Assembly: GCF_904849725.1 (NCBI RefSeq) | Contig: NC_058522.1 | Span: 195,319,468-195,383,467, forward strand | DNA: 64,000 nt | Origin: Hordeum vulgare subsp. vulgare | Taxonomy: Eukaryota > Streptophyta > Magnoliopsida > Poales > Poaceae | Direction: 5' to 3' | Shown here: piece by piece, positions 23,173 through 35,634 of the stretch | Layout: the number at the start of each line of letters is the position of its first letter | Numbering within the stretch: the stretch's first letter is position 1 | Position numbers and translations under genes: made by a program | Notes under the pieces: model-generated | Seen by the model: only the letters and a program-made list of their open reading frames with translations | Told to the model about the DNA's origin: nothing | Databases searched by the model: none

Positions 23173-26100
23173 GCCCATGTTCTGTATCCCCCGCCCAGGC
23201 GTGTTTTAGATGTATTGCGCCTTAGTTCGGCTCGTTAGATATTTAGGTTATTTTCGGATTAGTTGTATTTCAGGAATTAGCTAAATATTAGATCGCGATG
23301 TGTAGCATATGGTTTTTGTGTATAATCTCGCGTAGATTACGATATTGCAACTTGCATAATTGTTTGACGTGATTTAGCATGTCGAATGCCTAGAAACGCG
23401 TGCTGTTCCAATAGGTTACGTCCCGTATTATTTTCTCGTGCATGTCCGGATTGCCCGAATGCCGTAGATAAAATGTTCATGTTTAAGGAACCCCTTTGCC
23501 ATGTATTTTAGAGTATTCATTCGTATTTTTGCGTGTAGGGATTTGCCGCTAGTTTATTTTCCGTGTTTAGGACATATTCTCGCATTTACGTGTGGTGATA
23601 TTATAGTTGTGCAACCCCACATGTTTTATTTGTTTTCGGGGTAGAAAGATCCATAGGATTTTTCTGTGCATTTAGATTTACCTTTGGAGTAAGTTAGTTC
23701 GTGCGATATTTTGCCGTGTTGCCCTCTTGCCTTTTTCGTATGATTTATTCCGTGCTTTCTTTGATGGAGTTGTCAACTAGAGATTGCCCTTTGATGTTTA
23801 GTCTAGCCCCTGGTATTTTTGGTTGCAATAGAAATCCATGTTTAGGTGTGCTTTGGTTGTTCTTTACTTGCTAGGAAATAGTGATGTTTTAGAGATATTG
23901 AAATATTTTGTTGTTGTCTTGTCTTGCTTCTATCTTGTGTTCTGTAGCTCTTTTGAGATTGGGCCAATGGAGTTAGTTGTAGACTTTGGGATTCTCTAGC
24001 ATGCTGTGAATTTTCGTGCCATTTGGAGTCCTGTAGCTTATGATTTTGCTGCTGTCAATATGCCTTCAGATAGAAAACTGCAGCTTCATAAACTGCTATT
24101 TTCACTAAGTGTGTGAGAAGCCATTTTGTGACTTCTTTTCCTAGTGTTCAATGCTTCCATGCTAGTTGTTTGTTGTAGTGCTTCTTGCCCTCCATTGTTT
24201 CATGTCTTGGTTGAGCATATTAGAGTTGAGTAGCTCGTAGTTGTGGGGTGTAGAAAATGCTATGTGGCTGATTTTGGCACATTGTAGTGATATCTTGTTT
24301 TGCTCGTAGTTTTTGAGCCGTAGCTCCGTTTTGATCGTGTCCTATATCAAAATTGCTTATAATCTCGTGCAGTTTCATTTTATCTTGCTGGTTGTATGTT
24401 TTGAAGTGCTCGTGACTGTCGCTGCACACATATTGCATTCATGCCATCATATCTTGCGGTGTCCGTATCTTTTGAACCGGAGCTCCGTTGGAGATGTTCT
24501 CTATGTGTAAATTGCTTGTAATGACGCATAAAATCACGTGAAACTATTTGTTTTTCTCTTTAACTACTATTTTAATGTGTTAGTTTAGATCTGGACAGAA
24601 TTGTAAATTAACATGTAAGGTCCTCTCGGAGGTGCTATATGTCATTTCTGACCTCATTTAAAATGCCTAGATAGGTAGTTTAATTCCGCTTCACCTCTTG
24701 CCATGTTTAACCACATTTAATATTTCCGTGTACCTATTCGGGATAGAATTAAATAAATAAACATGGAGTTTCGTCAATATGCAACTCGGTGCATATTGAA
24801 TTTCACTTAATGTGTAGTGTTGAGTGTTCTGAATTGCCATGGTGTGTCTTGCATGCGTTCAGCTGTTCATGCGTCATATGTATTATGCATCGTGTGGTGA
24901 ATATCGTGTGTTGCTTTGTGTTTCCGGTTTGCTTCGTCTCGAAAGAGTTCTGCAAGCGTGTCGGATTGTGAGGAACCGTTCGACTACATCGGTTCGTTTG
25001 CTTCACAAAGTCATTCTTCTTCCCAACGGGATCTCAAGCAAGATGACCATTTCCCAGATACCACTATTGTGATTGCCATGCTAGTTATTTTGATGCTATC
25101 GATTATGTCTCGTTGCCTACCACATGTTAAATATCAGCCTCTCAACAACGCCATGAAAACCCTCAACCTGTTCAACCTAGCAAACCACTGATTGGCTATG
25201 TTACCGCTTGCTTAACCCTGTGTTAGCATTGCTTGTTGCAAGTGCATTGCTTTGATGTGAAAACATGGCTCCTTGTTATATCACCCTATTAAATGCTATT
25301 TATTTTAATGCACCTATATACTTGGCAAAAGGTGGAAGGCTCGGCCTTCCTAGCCTGGTGTTTTGTTCCACCTTTGCCCCCTTAGTTTCGGCTACCGGTG
25401 TTATGTTCCATAATTGAGTGCTCCTAACATGATCAGGGTTGTTATGGGGACCCCTTGATAATTCGTTTTAGATTAAAGATGGTCTGGCATGGCCCAAAAT
25501 TGGTACTACATTTTCCTAACATAATAATTTTGTTAACACTGAAATGCATAGGGAGTTAGCGCTACCCGAGGAGTAATTCTACATAATACAGGGAGGGCCA
25601 CTGCTCAAGATGCTGGTCCAAAACAGAGCACTGTGCGGGGCCAACCCAGGGAAACTAGGTTGATTTCTATTAGGCCACCGTACGCGTCACTCATCCATCG
25701 TGTCTTGAGAACGAGATACGCGACTCCTATTGGGATCGTCGACACGCCGGGTGGCCTTGCTGGATTAGTTTTACCTTTGACGAGATATCTTGTGCATCGG
25801 GATTCCGGTGATGCTTTGGGTAATCTCAGAGTTGTGGTTTTCCACTAAGGAATCCAACGAGATCGCGAGTGTCGTGATCGAGGATTTCTATGCGGCTTGT
25901 GGTAATTTGTGATGGACTAGTTGGAGCACCCCTGCAGGGTTAAATCTTTTTGGAAAGTCGTGCCCGCGGTTATGTGGAAACGTGGAAACTTTGTTTAACA
26001 CTGGTTCTAGATAACTTGAAGTTAACTTAACTAAAATATGCCAACTGTGTGTGTAACCGTGACTGTCTCTTTCGTTAGTTCCTTCTCCGATCGACGACAC

Positions 26101-26409
26101 TGTGGAGTTATGTCTGACGTAGGTAGGTGTTCAGGATCATTCATTTGATCATCAGTAGTCACGTCCGCTATGCGTAGATCTTCCCCCCTCTTATTTCTTG
26201 TACTCGTAAGTTTAGCCACCAAATATCTGCTTAGCCGCTGCTGCAACCTCACCACTTAACCATGCCTCACCCATTAAGCGTTGCTAGTCTTGATACCTTT
26301 GGAAATGAGATTGCTATGTCCCCTATGGCTCACAGATTACTACAACCCAGTTGCAGGTACAGGTAAAGGTTACTTGATGCGAGCGCGTTGATGGTTCATT
26401 TGGAGTTGC

Positions 26410-26445
26410 TTCTTCTTCTTCTTCTTCTTCTTCTTCTTCTTCTTC
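26410..26445 (+). repeat. (TTC)12 microsatellite in LARD 5' LTR
   Basis: Twelve perfect TTC units are present here. The matching place in the 3' LTR has (TTC)7 at 34008-34028, and the minus-strand LARD has about four GAA units near 6857 and 35935. Confidence 0.95.
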
Positions 26446-26754
26446 ATCGATCTAGGATGGGTTCCAGGCCGGCAGCCTGGGATAGCAAGGATGGACGTCC
26501 TTCTTCTTTTCTCGTTTATTTTCGTCCGTAGTCGTACCCTGCTCTTATTCTTGAAGTTTATGTATTGTACTGATGTGACTCTGATGTAGCTTGTGACAAG
26601 TGTAAGCCAATTCTATATATATATATATATATCTTCTTTTCAGTACATGTACTTGTAATGATATCCATTCTTGCGACATGACGAGATGCGCTTCTATCCT
26701 TGACGAGGCCTTCATGCCAAACTGAGGATAGGGTCGCATCTTGGGCGTGGCAAG

Positions 26755-26776
26755 TTGGTATCAGAGTAGTACCGAC
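26755..26776 (+). promoter_or_regulatory. Primer-binding site of the plus-strand LARD
   Basis: TTGGTATCAGAGTAGTACCG starts two bases after the 5' LTR. The TGGTATCAGAG core matches the 3' end complement of initiator Met-tRNA used by many plant retroelements. The minus-strand LARD has the same word. Confidence 0.88.
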
Positions 26777-29701
26777 CTAGCAGCCCCCTTGATTGATCGA
26801 ACTTGGACGAGTCGAGTCTACTGAAAAACTGCTTTGAGTCTAGTTATATATCGGAGAGGAGGATTCTTTTTTCTCCTCTTCTATGCTCTGGTGTGGAATC
26901 TTGACGTAATAACTTTTTGTACTCCTCTTCTCACTCAAAAAAAATTTAGGATCACGCAGATATTTTTGGAATCTATATGATGCCGATGTGACAGAGTTCT
27001 GTCTTGGTGCCTCCTGTCTAACTTGATTTCTTCCGGGGAGTTGAGCTCCAGGGGATTCTTGAGCACATCGTTATCATTCATATTTCTTAGTATCTCAGGA
27101 CGAAGGATGTTCGTAATTGCTTCAATATTAGTAGTGGCGAGATAACCCCGATGTCCCCAGTACTGGTGCAGATTGTTCGGGAGTACTGTCGTACTTTGTA
27201 TCATTGTGATCACGAGGGTCTGTAGTAGATGAAGGTCCGAGATTCTGGTCGTGTGTTGACGGATGTGATACAGGTGACGGGTTAGTATAGGAGTTGTGTG
27301 AATATTACTCCTTGTATTCGTGTACCAGACTGCATGACCAGATATTTCGAGAATTCTTAGGTGGGAATTCAAGTAGTTACTTATAGGACAATATTCCAAC
27401 AAATGCATGATGTTAGGTTGGGGTTCGATATTTAGTGGATTCTAGTCGTTTGTTGACGGTCCACTTACAGCGGTTCTCGTTGTGTTTTAAAGAGTTCTTG
27501 TAGCTTGCTACGACTCGGGGACGCTTCGTATGTCACGTGCACTGCCTTGCACTTGATGGCTACTATAAGGTTCGATCCTGTGCGATCCTGTCTACGAAAA
27601 TACCGGACGAAATCTTTCTCATGAGGTTGTTCTCGCTAATTGCAAGCCGCATGCTTTGTATTGTTGAATATGGTAATTCGTGTTGCTTCGATGTCAAGTG
27701 GTGATTTCAGATCTTTTCAAGTAATGTTCTCATATTCATATGAGAGTGCTAATCCTTTGGCTTAATCAATTGTCTTATCAATTCTTTTCAACCAGTGTGT
27801 TTTTCTCCAAGTGAATTCAATCATCTCCAAATTTTGCAAGATCATTCTCTCATTTCTTTTCCGGAGTTCATCTCATCTGTCCCAAGTCGTATTTATTTTT
27901 CACTGCCCTCCCTCCCTTTTTCTTCAGTGATTCAATTCTCATCCAAGTGCCTTTATTTTCAGTGAGGCTTCCGCTATCTCTTCTTCCTTTCGTAACTGGT
28001 GATTCATTATGAAGATTTTCAGGAGATTCGTGTCATATTTGTTCATTCTTGTCATCCGTACCGGTGAATTTAATTCAGTTGTCCGTGTTCATCATATCCT
28101 ACTCATCCTTGTAATTCTTTCCCATGTTGGAGATTCTTATAAGCATATCTTGTTATTCATTCATCTCCTTTCTATCTGGTGCATTGAAGTTATCTCAGTA
28201 GTTTCTTGTTTTCAATTCTTTAATTATTTTGGGGGTGCTAACCTCATCTAGTTTTCATTTGTACTAGTGCATTCAATCTTTCTAAGTAATCTTTTCAACG
28301 GTTGTTTCTTTGAGTGGACCCATAACCCACAGGTTTTTCTAGGATCTTATCTGGTTCTTGTAATCTTCCGGAGTTATCTTGTTCTTTTCAACTATGACGT
28401 AAGTATGAATTTCATCAGTCATATTCTTTCTTCAGATTGCTTCAAATTTATTTTTGTCTTTGGATCAACCTTTCATTCCTCATTATTCTGGAGTGTCTAA
28501 GTTATTCTTGGTGGTGTTCTTCTCGTCATTTTCAGCTTTGAAGACCGAAGGAGTGTTTCTCTCAAATCTTGGTCCATTCTCTTGGAGATTTGTCATTTCA
28601 GCCTTGTGGCATCATCTTGAATTGTTCTCAATCATGAGTAATACCTTTCTGGCTATCCGGTGCATTCCTGATTTGTTTTCATTCTTGATCCTCCGAAGGC
28701 CATCATTTCAGAAGATTCTTTGTTCTGAGCTTTCAGCTTTCATCCTCAATTCTTCTCAGTTGTGTCTGTTCGTTCGTCTCTCTATTATTTCGGTGCCTTT
28801 TTCAAGTTTTTCTATCAGGTGTCTCATGATCTCTTCATTCTCTTGTAACTCCATTAATTCGTGGTGTTCCCATTCAATTGTGAATTCTTAACGGTGCTTC
28901 CTTCGTTTATGCTTCATGTGGTGCATCTCTCTCTCTCTCTCTTCAAGTCTCTTTCAACAATAACAAGTTGTATGCTAAATCTGTTGCTTGTCATGAATTA
29001 AACTTGATGAAGGATAAGCATAACATAATTCTTATTCTTATGGCATCAAGTGATCCCAATTCTTCATCCGGAGTGGCTCTGGATATCAATTCCTTTTTCT
29101 CAAGTGTTCTTATCTTTTCTTTTCCGGAGTTCCAAGTTTCCTCAAGTATCTCTTTGTGAGGCTTCATCTAAATCTTGGCAAGGTCATAATCATATTATTT
29201 TCTACCTTCATATATTTGCATCATTCATTTGTATAAGGAAGTCCTTCATGGTGGTCAGCAAGGTTTCAATACATTCTCACGAGTTCTTGAAGATTCTTGT
29301 GATAGTAGTTGTCATTCTCTTATTATTTCTTTGATCCCAATGATCTAGTTTTATTCTCTTGTTCTCGAGGCATTGTGATGTTGCTCTTTTGGGTCTATCA
29401 TGTTGTTCTATCAAGATAATGGTGTTCCCTTGTTATATTTAGTTGTTGGTTGTGAATATTGTCTATTTCTCCTATCTTCTCAATTTTTTGTCCCATTTTC
29501 CTACTGAAGTGTTGCCGAAACTTCCCGTGAATTCTTGTTTGTTTCTCATATCATTCCTCATCTCTTTGCAACCTTCAAGGACCGTTGGTTTCACTCGTTT
29601 GTCAAAGAAGCGACTAATTTTTTACCTCTTGTTCTTTCTCATCCTCTCCCCCTTTTCATTATTGGATCTCGGGGCGAGATCCTCTTGTAGTGTAGGAGAG
29701 T
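26777..29701 (+). other. LARD internal domain, non-coding
   Basis: About 2.9 kb contains no gag, protease, reverse transcriptase or integrase motifs. From about 27700 to 29440 the + strand is strongly pyrimidine-rich, with recurring short phrases such as TTTTCCGGAGTTC, TTCATCTC and GGTGCATTC. The first few hundred bases match the minus-strand LARD (35160-35450 reversed), as do the last 260 bases (10705-10940 reversed). A weak purine run, GTAGGAGAG, precedes the 3' LTR. Confidence 0.8.
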
Positions 29702-32700
29702 TGTGAAAGCCCGATGCCGACGTTCTAGAAGATTCCCCCTTTATTATGTTTTCTGTGTGTGGTTATTTTTATTTGTTGCATCATCATCGCATCATGCGCA
29801 TCATCAACATTGCATCGGCAACCCCTTGTCGCTTGTTTTAACAACTTGCATCCGTTAGTAGTTGTCGGTTCTCGTCGTTGTCCGTTCTGAGCCCGACCGC
29901 ACTCGCACGCGCCCGCGGCATTGTCAAAACCTTGATTTAAACGTGTGTGCAAAACTTTCTCTAATCAGGTTGGAATTTGACGTGCAGACTTATTTTAATA
30001 TAGGTAGGCCGCCTCTCAAGTTTCGTCGCAATCGTAGTCCGTCTGGTACCCGAACAGTCGACCGTAGCGGCACCGTCTTCAGTTATTCGTCACACGTTTG
30101 TCAGTGTTTTAAATGCATCGCCGCGGCACCCGTTTCCCATCTCGTCTTCGGATATCTACACTACACGGCCACTTACATGTTCCCGCATGCGGAATCGTCC
30201 GATTCCGATCGCATGGTTGGATCCGGAACGAAATTCCGGTTAACCTAGCCCCCTTTTCTCTATAAATAGAACCTGGGTATTTGTAGACAGCCCCCTCTCC
30301 CCTCTCCTCGGAAACCGTGCCCCTAAAACCCTAATCCACCCACTCTCTCTCCTCCCTCCCTCCTATGCGCAACCGCCGGGCCCGCCAGCCCTAGATCGTG
30401 TCCGGCCGAGCCCATCGCCCCGCCGCCGCCGAGCCTCCCTGCTCCCTGCCTCCCTCGCGCCTCCTTGGTTCCCCTCGCGCCGCCGCCAGCCGCCGCGTGC
30501 ACCTCACCGCGCCGCCCAGCAGCAGCCGTGCCTCGCCGGAACCCACCGGAGCCGCCGCGCCGGTAGCCCCGCTCGCCTGCCAAGGGTAGCCGCCGCCAGC
30601 TCCGAGTTCCTGCCTCCGCGAGGTCCTCGCCCACCGCGGGCTTCGCCGTGCGTTGCCGTCCGCCGCCGTCGGTAGCCTGCAGCTGCGGGCCCCGGTCAGA
30701 TCCGCCCCGGATCTTCCGTTTTCTGCCCAGAACCGTCGTCGCCTGCTCCTCTCGCTGCCTTGCACCGATGCCGCCAGTCCCCGTGCCCTCGGGCACGGGA
30801 CGAAGATCGACGAGGAGCCCCGCTGCAGGCCGCACTGCCCGTCCTAGGCCTGCCCCAGCGACACGGCCCACCGAAGCCTCGGCCTGCCCCGGCTCCTCCC
30901 CAATGCCCAACTCGAGCCGGCCCAAGTGGCCTTTGCCCGGTGAGAGCCCCTGTTCTCTATCCCCCGCCCACGCACGTTTTAGATGTATTGCGCCTTAGTT
31001 CGGCCCGTTAGATATTTAGGTTATTTTCAGATTAGTTGTATTTCAGGAATTAGCTAAATATTAGAATGGCCGTATCTTTTAATCCGCGTGTCGGATCGCG
31101 ACCTGTAGCATATGGTTTTTGTGTAGAATCTCGCGTAGATTACGATATTGCAAGTTGCATAATTGTTTGACGTGATTTAGCGTGCCGAATGCCTAGAAAC
31201 GCGTGCTGTTCCAATAGGTTTCGTCCCGTATTATTTTCTCGTGCGTGTCCGGATTGCCCAAATGCCGTAGATAAAATGTTCATGTTTTAGGAACCCCTTT
31301 GCCATGTATTTTAGAGTAGTCATTCGTATTTTTGCGTGTAGGTATTTGCCGCTAGTTTATTTTCCGTGTTTAGGACATATTCTCGCATTTACGTGTGGTG
31401 ATATTATTGTTGTGCAGCCCCACATGTTTTATATGTTTTCGGGGTAGAAAGATCCATAGGATTTTTCTGTGCACTTAGATTTAGCTTTTGAGTAAGTTAG
31501 TTCGCGCGATATTTTGCCATGTTGCCCTCTTGTCTTTTTCGTAGGATTTATTCCGTGCTTCGTTTGATGGAGCTGTCAACTAGAGATTGCCCTTTGATGT
31601 TTAGTCTAGCCCCTCGTATTTTTGGTTGCAATAGAAATCCATGTTTAGGTGTGCTTTGGTTGTTCTTTACTTGCTAGGAAATAGTGATGTTTTAGAGATG
31701 CTGAAATATTCCTAAGTCTGAATATGTTATATTTTGTTGTTGTCTTGTCTTGCTTCTATCTTGTGTTCTGTAGCTCTTTTGAGGTTGGTCCAATGGATTT
31801 AGTTGTAGACTTTGGGATTCTCTAGCATGCTGCGAATTTTCATGACATTTGGAGTGCTGTAGCTTATGGTTTTGCTGCTGATTTTGGCAGATTGTAGTGA
31901 TATCTTGTTTTGCTCGTAGTTTTTATACCGTAGCTCCGTTTTGATCGTGTCCTATGTGAAACTTGCTTAGAATCTCGTGTAGTTTCATTTTATCTTGCTG
32001 GTTGTATGTTTCGAAGTGCTCGTGACTGTCGTTGCACACATATTGCATTCATGCCATCATATCTTGCGGTGTCCGTATCTTTTGAACCGTAGCTCCGTTG
32101 GATATGTTCTCTATGTGTAAATTTCTTGTAACGGCGCATAGAATCACATGAACCTATTTGTTTTGCTGTTTAACAACTAATTAAATGTGTTAGTTCAGAT
32201 CTGGACAAAACTATAAATTAACATGTGAGGTCCTCTCGGAGGTGTTATATGTCATTTCCGACCTCATTTAAAATGCCTAGGTAGGTAGTATAATTACGCT
32301 TCACCTCTTGCCATGTTTAACCACATTTAATATTGTCATGTACCTATTCGGGGTAGAACTAAATAAATAAACGTGTTGTTTCGTCAATATGCAACTCGTT
32401 GCATATTGAACTTCACTTAATGTGTAGTGTTGAGTGTTGTGAATTGCCATGTCGTGTCTTGCATGTGTTCAGCTGTTCATGCATCATATGTGTTATGCAT
32501 CGTGTGGTGAATATCGTGTGTTTCCGGTTTGCTTTGTCTCGAAAGAGTTCCGCAAGCGTGTCGGATTGTGAGGAACCGTTCGACTACATCGGTTCGTCTG
32601 CTTCACGGAGTCATTCTTCTTCCAAGCGGGATCTCAGGCAAGATGACCATTTCCCCAGATACCATTACTATCATTGCCATGCTAGTTATTTCGATGCTAT

Positions 32701-34328
32701 CGATTATGTCCCGTTGCCTACCACATGTTAAATATCAGCCTCTCAACAACGCCATGAAAACCCTCAACCTCTTCAACCTAGCAAACCACTGATTGGCTAT
32801 GTTACCGCTTGCTTAACCCTGTGTTAGCTTTGCTAGTTGCAGGTGCATTGCTTCCATGTGAAAACATGGCTCCTTGTTATATCACCCTATTAAATGCTAT
32901 TTATTTTAATTCACCCATATACTTGGTAAAAGGTGGAAGGTTCGGCCTTTCTAGCCTGGTGTTTTGTTCCACCTTTGCCCCCTTAGTTTCGGCTACTCGT
33001 GTTATCTTCCATAACTGAGCGCTCCTAACACGATCGGGGTTGTTATGGGGACCCCTTGATAATTCGTTTTAGATTAAAGCTGGTCTGGCAAGGCCCAACA
33101 TTGGTACTACATTTGCCCAACATAATAATATTGTTAACACTGAAATGCATAGGGAGTTAGCGCTACCCGAGGAGTAATTCTACATAATACAGGGAGGGTC
33201 AGTGCCGATGGTGCTGGTCCAAAACAGAGCCCTATGCGGGCCAACCCAGGGAAACTTGGGTGATTTCTATCAGGCCACCGTACGCGTCGCTCATCCATCG
33301 TGTCCTGAGAATGAGATACGCGGCTCCTATCGGGATCATCGACATGCCAGGTGGCCTTGCTGGATTAGTTTTACCTTTGAAGAGATAGCTTGTGCATCGG
33401 GATTCCGGTGATGCTTTGGGTAATCTCAGAGTTGAGGTTTTCCACTAAGCAATCCGACGAGATCGCGAGTGTCGTGGTCTAGGATTTCTATCCGGCTTGT
33501 GGTAATTTGTGATGGACTAGTTGGAGCACCACTGTAGGGTTAAAACTTTTCGGAAAGCCGTGCCCGCGGTTATGTGGCAACGTGGAAACTTTGTTTAACA
33601 CCGGTTCTAGATAACTTGAAGTTAACTTAATTAAAGTATGCCAACTGTGTGCGTAATCGTGACTGACTCTTTCGTGAGTTCCTTCTCCGATCGAGGACAT
33701 GGTGGGGTTATGTTTGTCGTAGGTAGGTGTTCAGGATCATTCATTTGATCATCAGTAGTCAAGTCCGCTATGTGTAGATCTCCCCCCCTCTTCTTTCTTG
33801 TACTCGTAAGTTTAGCCACCAAATATATGCTTAGCCGCTGCTGCACCCTCACCTCTTAACCATGCCTCACCCATTAAGCGTTGCTAGTCTTGGTACCTTT
33901 GGAAATGAGATTGTCGAGTCCCTTGTGGCTCACAGGTTACTACAACACCAGTTGCAGGTACAGGTAAAGGTTACTTGACGCGAGCGCGCTGATGGTTCAT
34001 TTGGAGTTTCTTCTTCTTCTTCTTCTTCATCGATCTAGGATGGGTTCCAGGCCGGCAGCCTGGGATAGCAAGGATGGACGTCTTTCTTCTTTTCTCGTTT
34101 ATTTTCGTCCGTAGTCGGACCCTGCTCTTATTCTTGAAGTTTATGTATTGTACCGATGTGACTCCGATGTAGCTTCTGGCGAGTGTAAGGAAATTCTACA
34201 TATATATCTCTTCTTTTTAGTACATGTACTTGTAACGATATCCATTCTTGCGACACGACGAGATGCGCTTCTATCCCTGACGAGGCCTTCGTGCCAAACT
34301 GAGGATAGGGTCGCATCTTGGCGTGACA
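29702..34328 (+). repeat. 3' LTR of the plus-strand LARD (4627 bp)
   Basis: It starts TGTGAAAGCCCGATGCCGAC and ends CTTGGCGTGACA, followed by GTAAT. The TATA box TCTATAAATAGA is at 30259-30270 and the donor-like CCCG|GTGAGAG at 30940. The GC-rich leader is present, but its ORFs differ in frame from the 5' LTR. It is otherwise collinear with 21950-26752. Confidence 0.92.
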
Positions 34329-34333
34329 GTAAT

Positions 34334-35613
34334 GAACAAAGAAATGTTGAACCAATGATGAACATAATTTGAAAACAATCTTCGAGACGAAATTTGACTG
34401 ATGAAAATCCTTTTTTGCATCATCAACAACATCATTTTTGACAAAAACCAAGAGAGACTTGGATAATAATTTCCAACACAGGTAATAATTTAACGAATGA
34501 AAAGGATATGATGAACACCAAAATCATGAATTGAATCAACCGGAGAAGAACACGGATATGAAGAAATGATGAACTTAGCATGGAGCATCTTCACGATGAA
34601 TCACCGGATACCATAGAGAAGAAAAGATAGGTGAAGCAACAATGAAAGAAAGACACTTGGATCATAATTTAATCATTGAAGGAAAATAGCGGGAGTGTGG
34701 GGAAAACAAATAAAACTTAGCGTAGATGACACAAACTTTGAAAAAGAAATATGAGGATTGATCTTGCAAATATTGGAGAAGATTGAATTACTTGAAGAGA
34801 AGAACATTGGTTGAAACTAATTTCATGACAACTCGAATTGAACCAAGAGATTGGGATTCCCATAAAAAAAAGAGAATGCTGTTTAGGAAAGATATGCAAT
34901 CAACAGTTGACATCGAAGCAACTCGAATTACCATACTCCAACAAATCAAAGGATGATGCTTGCAAATAAGCGAGAAACAAGTACATAACCCATTATGCAT
35001 TTGTTCGAAGGATAATCTGAGTTAGCTACATGACTTCTCACCTCAGAACTACCAAAATCTTTATTGGTTATGGTACCAGGTTCCGGGTCCAGGAACCTAC
35101 TCATTGTACTGAGGTGCAAAATTGCACACACAACCATCAACACATATATGAGAAGTTCTGTAAACTCATCTACCTTAGACCTTCATAAAACAATGACACT
35201 AGACCTGGTAGATCATCCGAGCTATCTACACTAGTACTGGGGAAAAATCACAACAATAGTTGCCACCAAGCAAAGTATTCAAGCATTTTGAACATGCGCG
35301 TCCTGAGATACTAAGGAAATTGAACAATAGCGATGTGTCAAGATCCCCTTGGAGCTCTACTCCGAGGAAACATGAGTTACCAAGTACAGGTGTCGTGACA
35401 TCAACATCATAGAGATTCCAATATACCCACATGATCCTAAATTTTTTTGAGTGAGAAGAGGTGTAGAATTAAAATTGCTACATCAAGATTCGTCACGAGA
35501 GCATAGAAGAGGAGTAAAAAGAATCCTACTGTCCGATATATAAATAGACTCAAAGTAGTTTTCTGCTAGACTCGACTCGGCCAAGTTCAATCACTTAGGG
35601 GGGCTACTAGGCC
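34334..35613 (-). other. Minus-strand LARD internal domain, 5' segment
   Basis: This is 1.28 kb of non-coding sequence, purine-rich on the + strand. In reverse complement its right part matches 26780-27300 of the plus LARD (for example CTCACTCAAAAAAA(A)TTTAGGATCA and CTTAGTATCTCAGGACG). No ORF of note is present. Confidence 0.8.
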
Positions 35614-35632
35614 GGTACTACTCTGATACCAA
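35614..35632 (-). promoter_or_regulatory. Primer-binding site of the minus-strand LARD
   Basis: The minus strand reads TTGGTATCAGAGTAGTACC two bases after the LTR end (35635). It is nearly the same as the plus-strand LARD site at 26755. Confidence 0.88.
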
Positions 35633-35634
35633 CT

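Larger units (their letters stand above)
21950..26752 (+). repeat. 5' LTR of the plus-strand LARD (4803 bp)
   Basis: It starts TGTGACAGCCCGATGCCGAC and ends GGGCGTGGCA. It holds a TATA box (22508-22518), a GC-rich leader, a long T-rich part, (TTC)12 at 26410-26445 and a TA run near 26616-26632. It is collinear with 29702-34328. The main differences are 216 bp (24055-24270) present only here and about 30 bp near 23291 missing here. Confidence 0.92.
21950..34328 (+). mobile_element. Complete LARD retrotransposon (Sukkula-like), plus strand
   Basis: This 12.4-kb element has 4.8- and 4.6-kb LTRs (21950-26752 and 29702-34328), a primer-binding site at 26755 and a 2.95-kb internal domain with no gag or pol. 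A perfect 5-bp target duplication GTAAT flanks it (21945-21949 and 34329-34333). The structure fits the LARD class known from barley and relatives (long LTRs, conserved non-coding interior), and the name Sukkula-like rests on that. It inserted head-to-tail inverted into the interior of an older LARD of the same family. Movement would need proteins from an autonomous gypsy relative. Confidence 0.9.

Noticed and set aside
22584..23225. 213-codon Pro/Arg-rich ORF in the LARD 5' LTR
   Set aside because: The matching start codon is absent and the frame is broken in the 3' LTR, and the minus strand is equally open. It is a by-product of GC-rich composition.
26935..27408. 157-codon minus-strand ORF in the LARD interior
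   Set aside because: It runs against the element sense, has no recognisable motif, and is not kept in the other LARD copy.
28009..28891. Phe/Ser/Leu-rich ORFs resembling membrane proteins in the LARD interior
   Set aside because: They reflect the pyrimidine-rich sense strand. The frames are short, overlapping and unsupported by any family.
30323..30998. Overlapping Ala/Gly/Arg-rich ORFs on both strands in the LARD 3' LTR
   Set aside because: All frames are open because of high GC. The reading frames are not shared with the 5' LTR copy.
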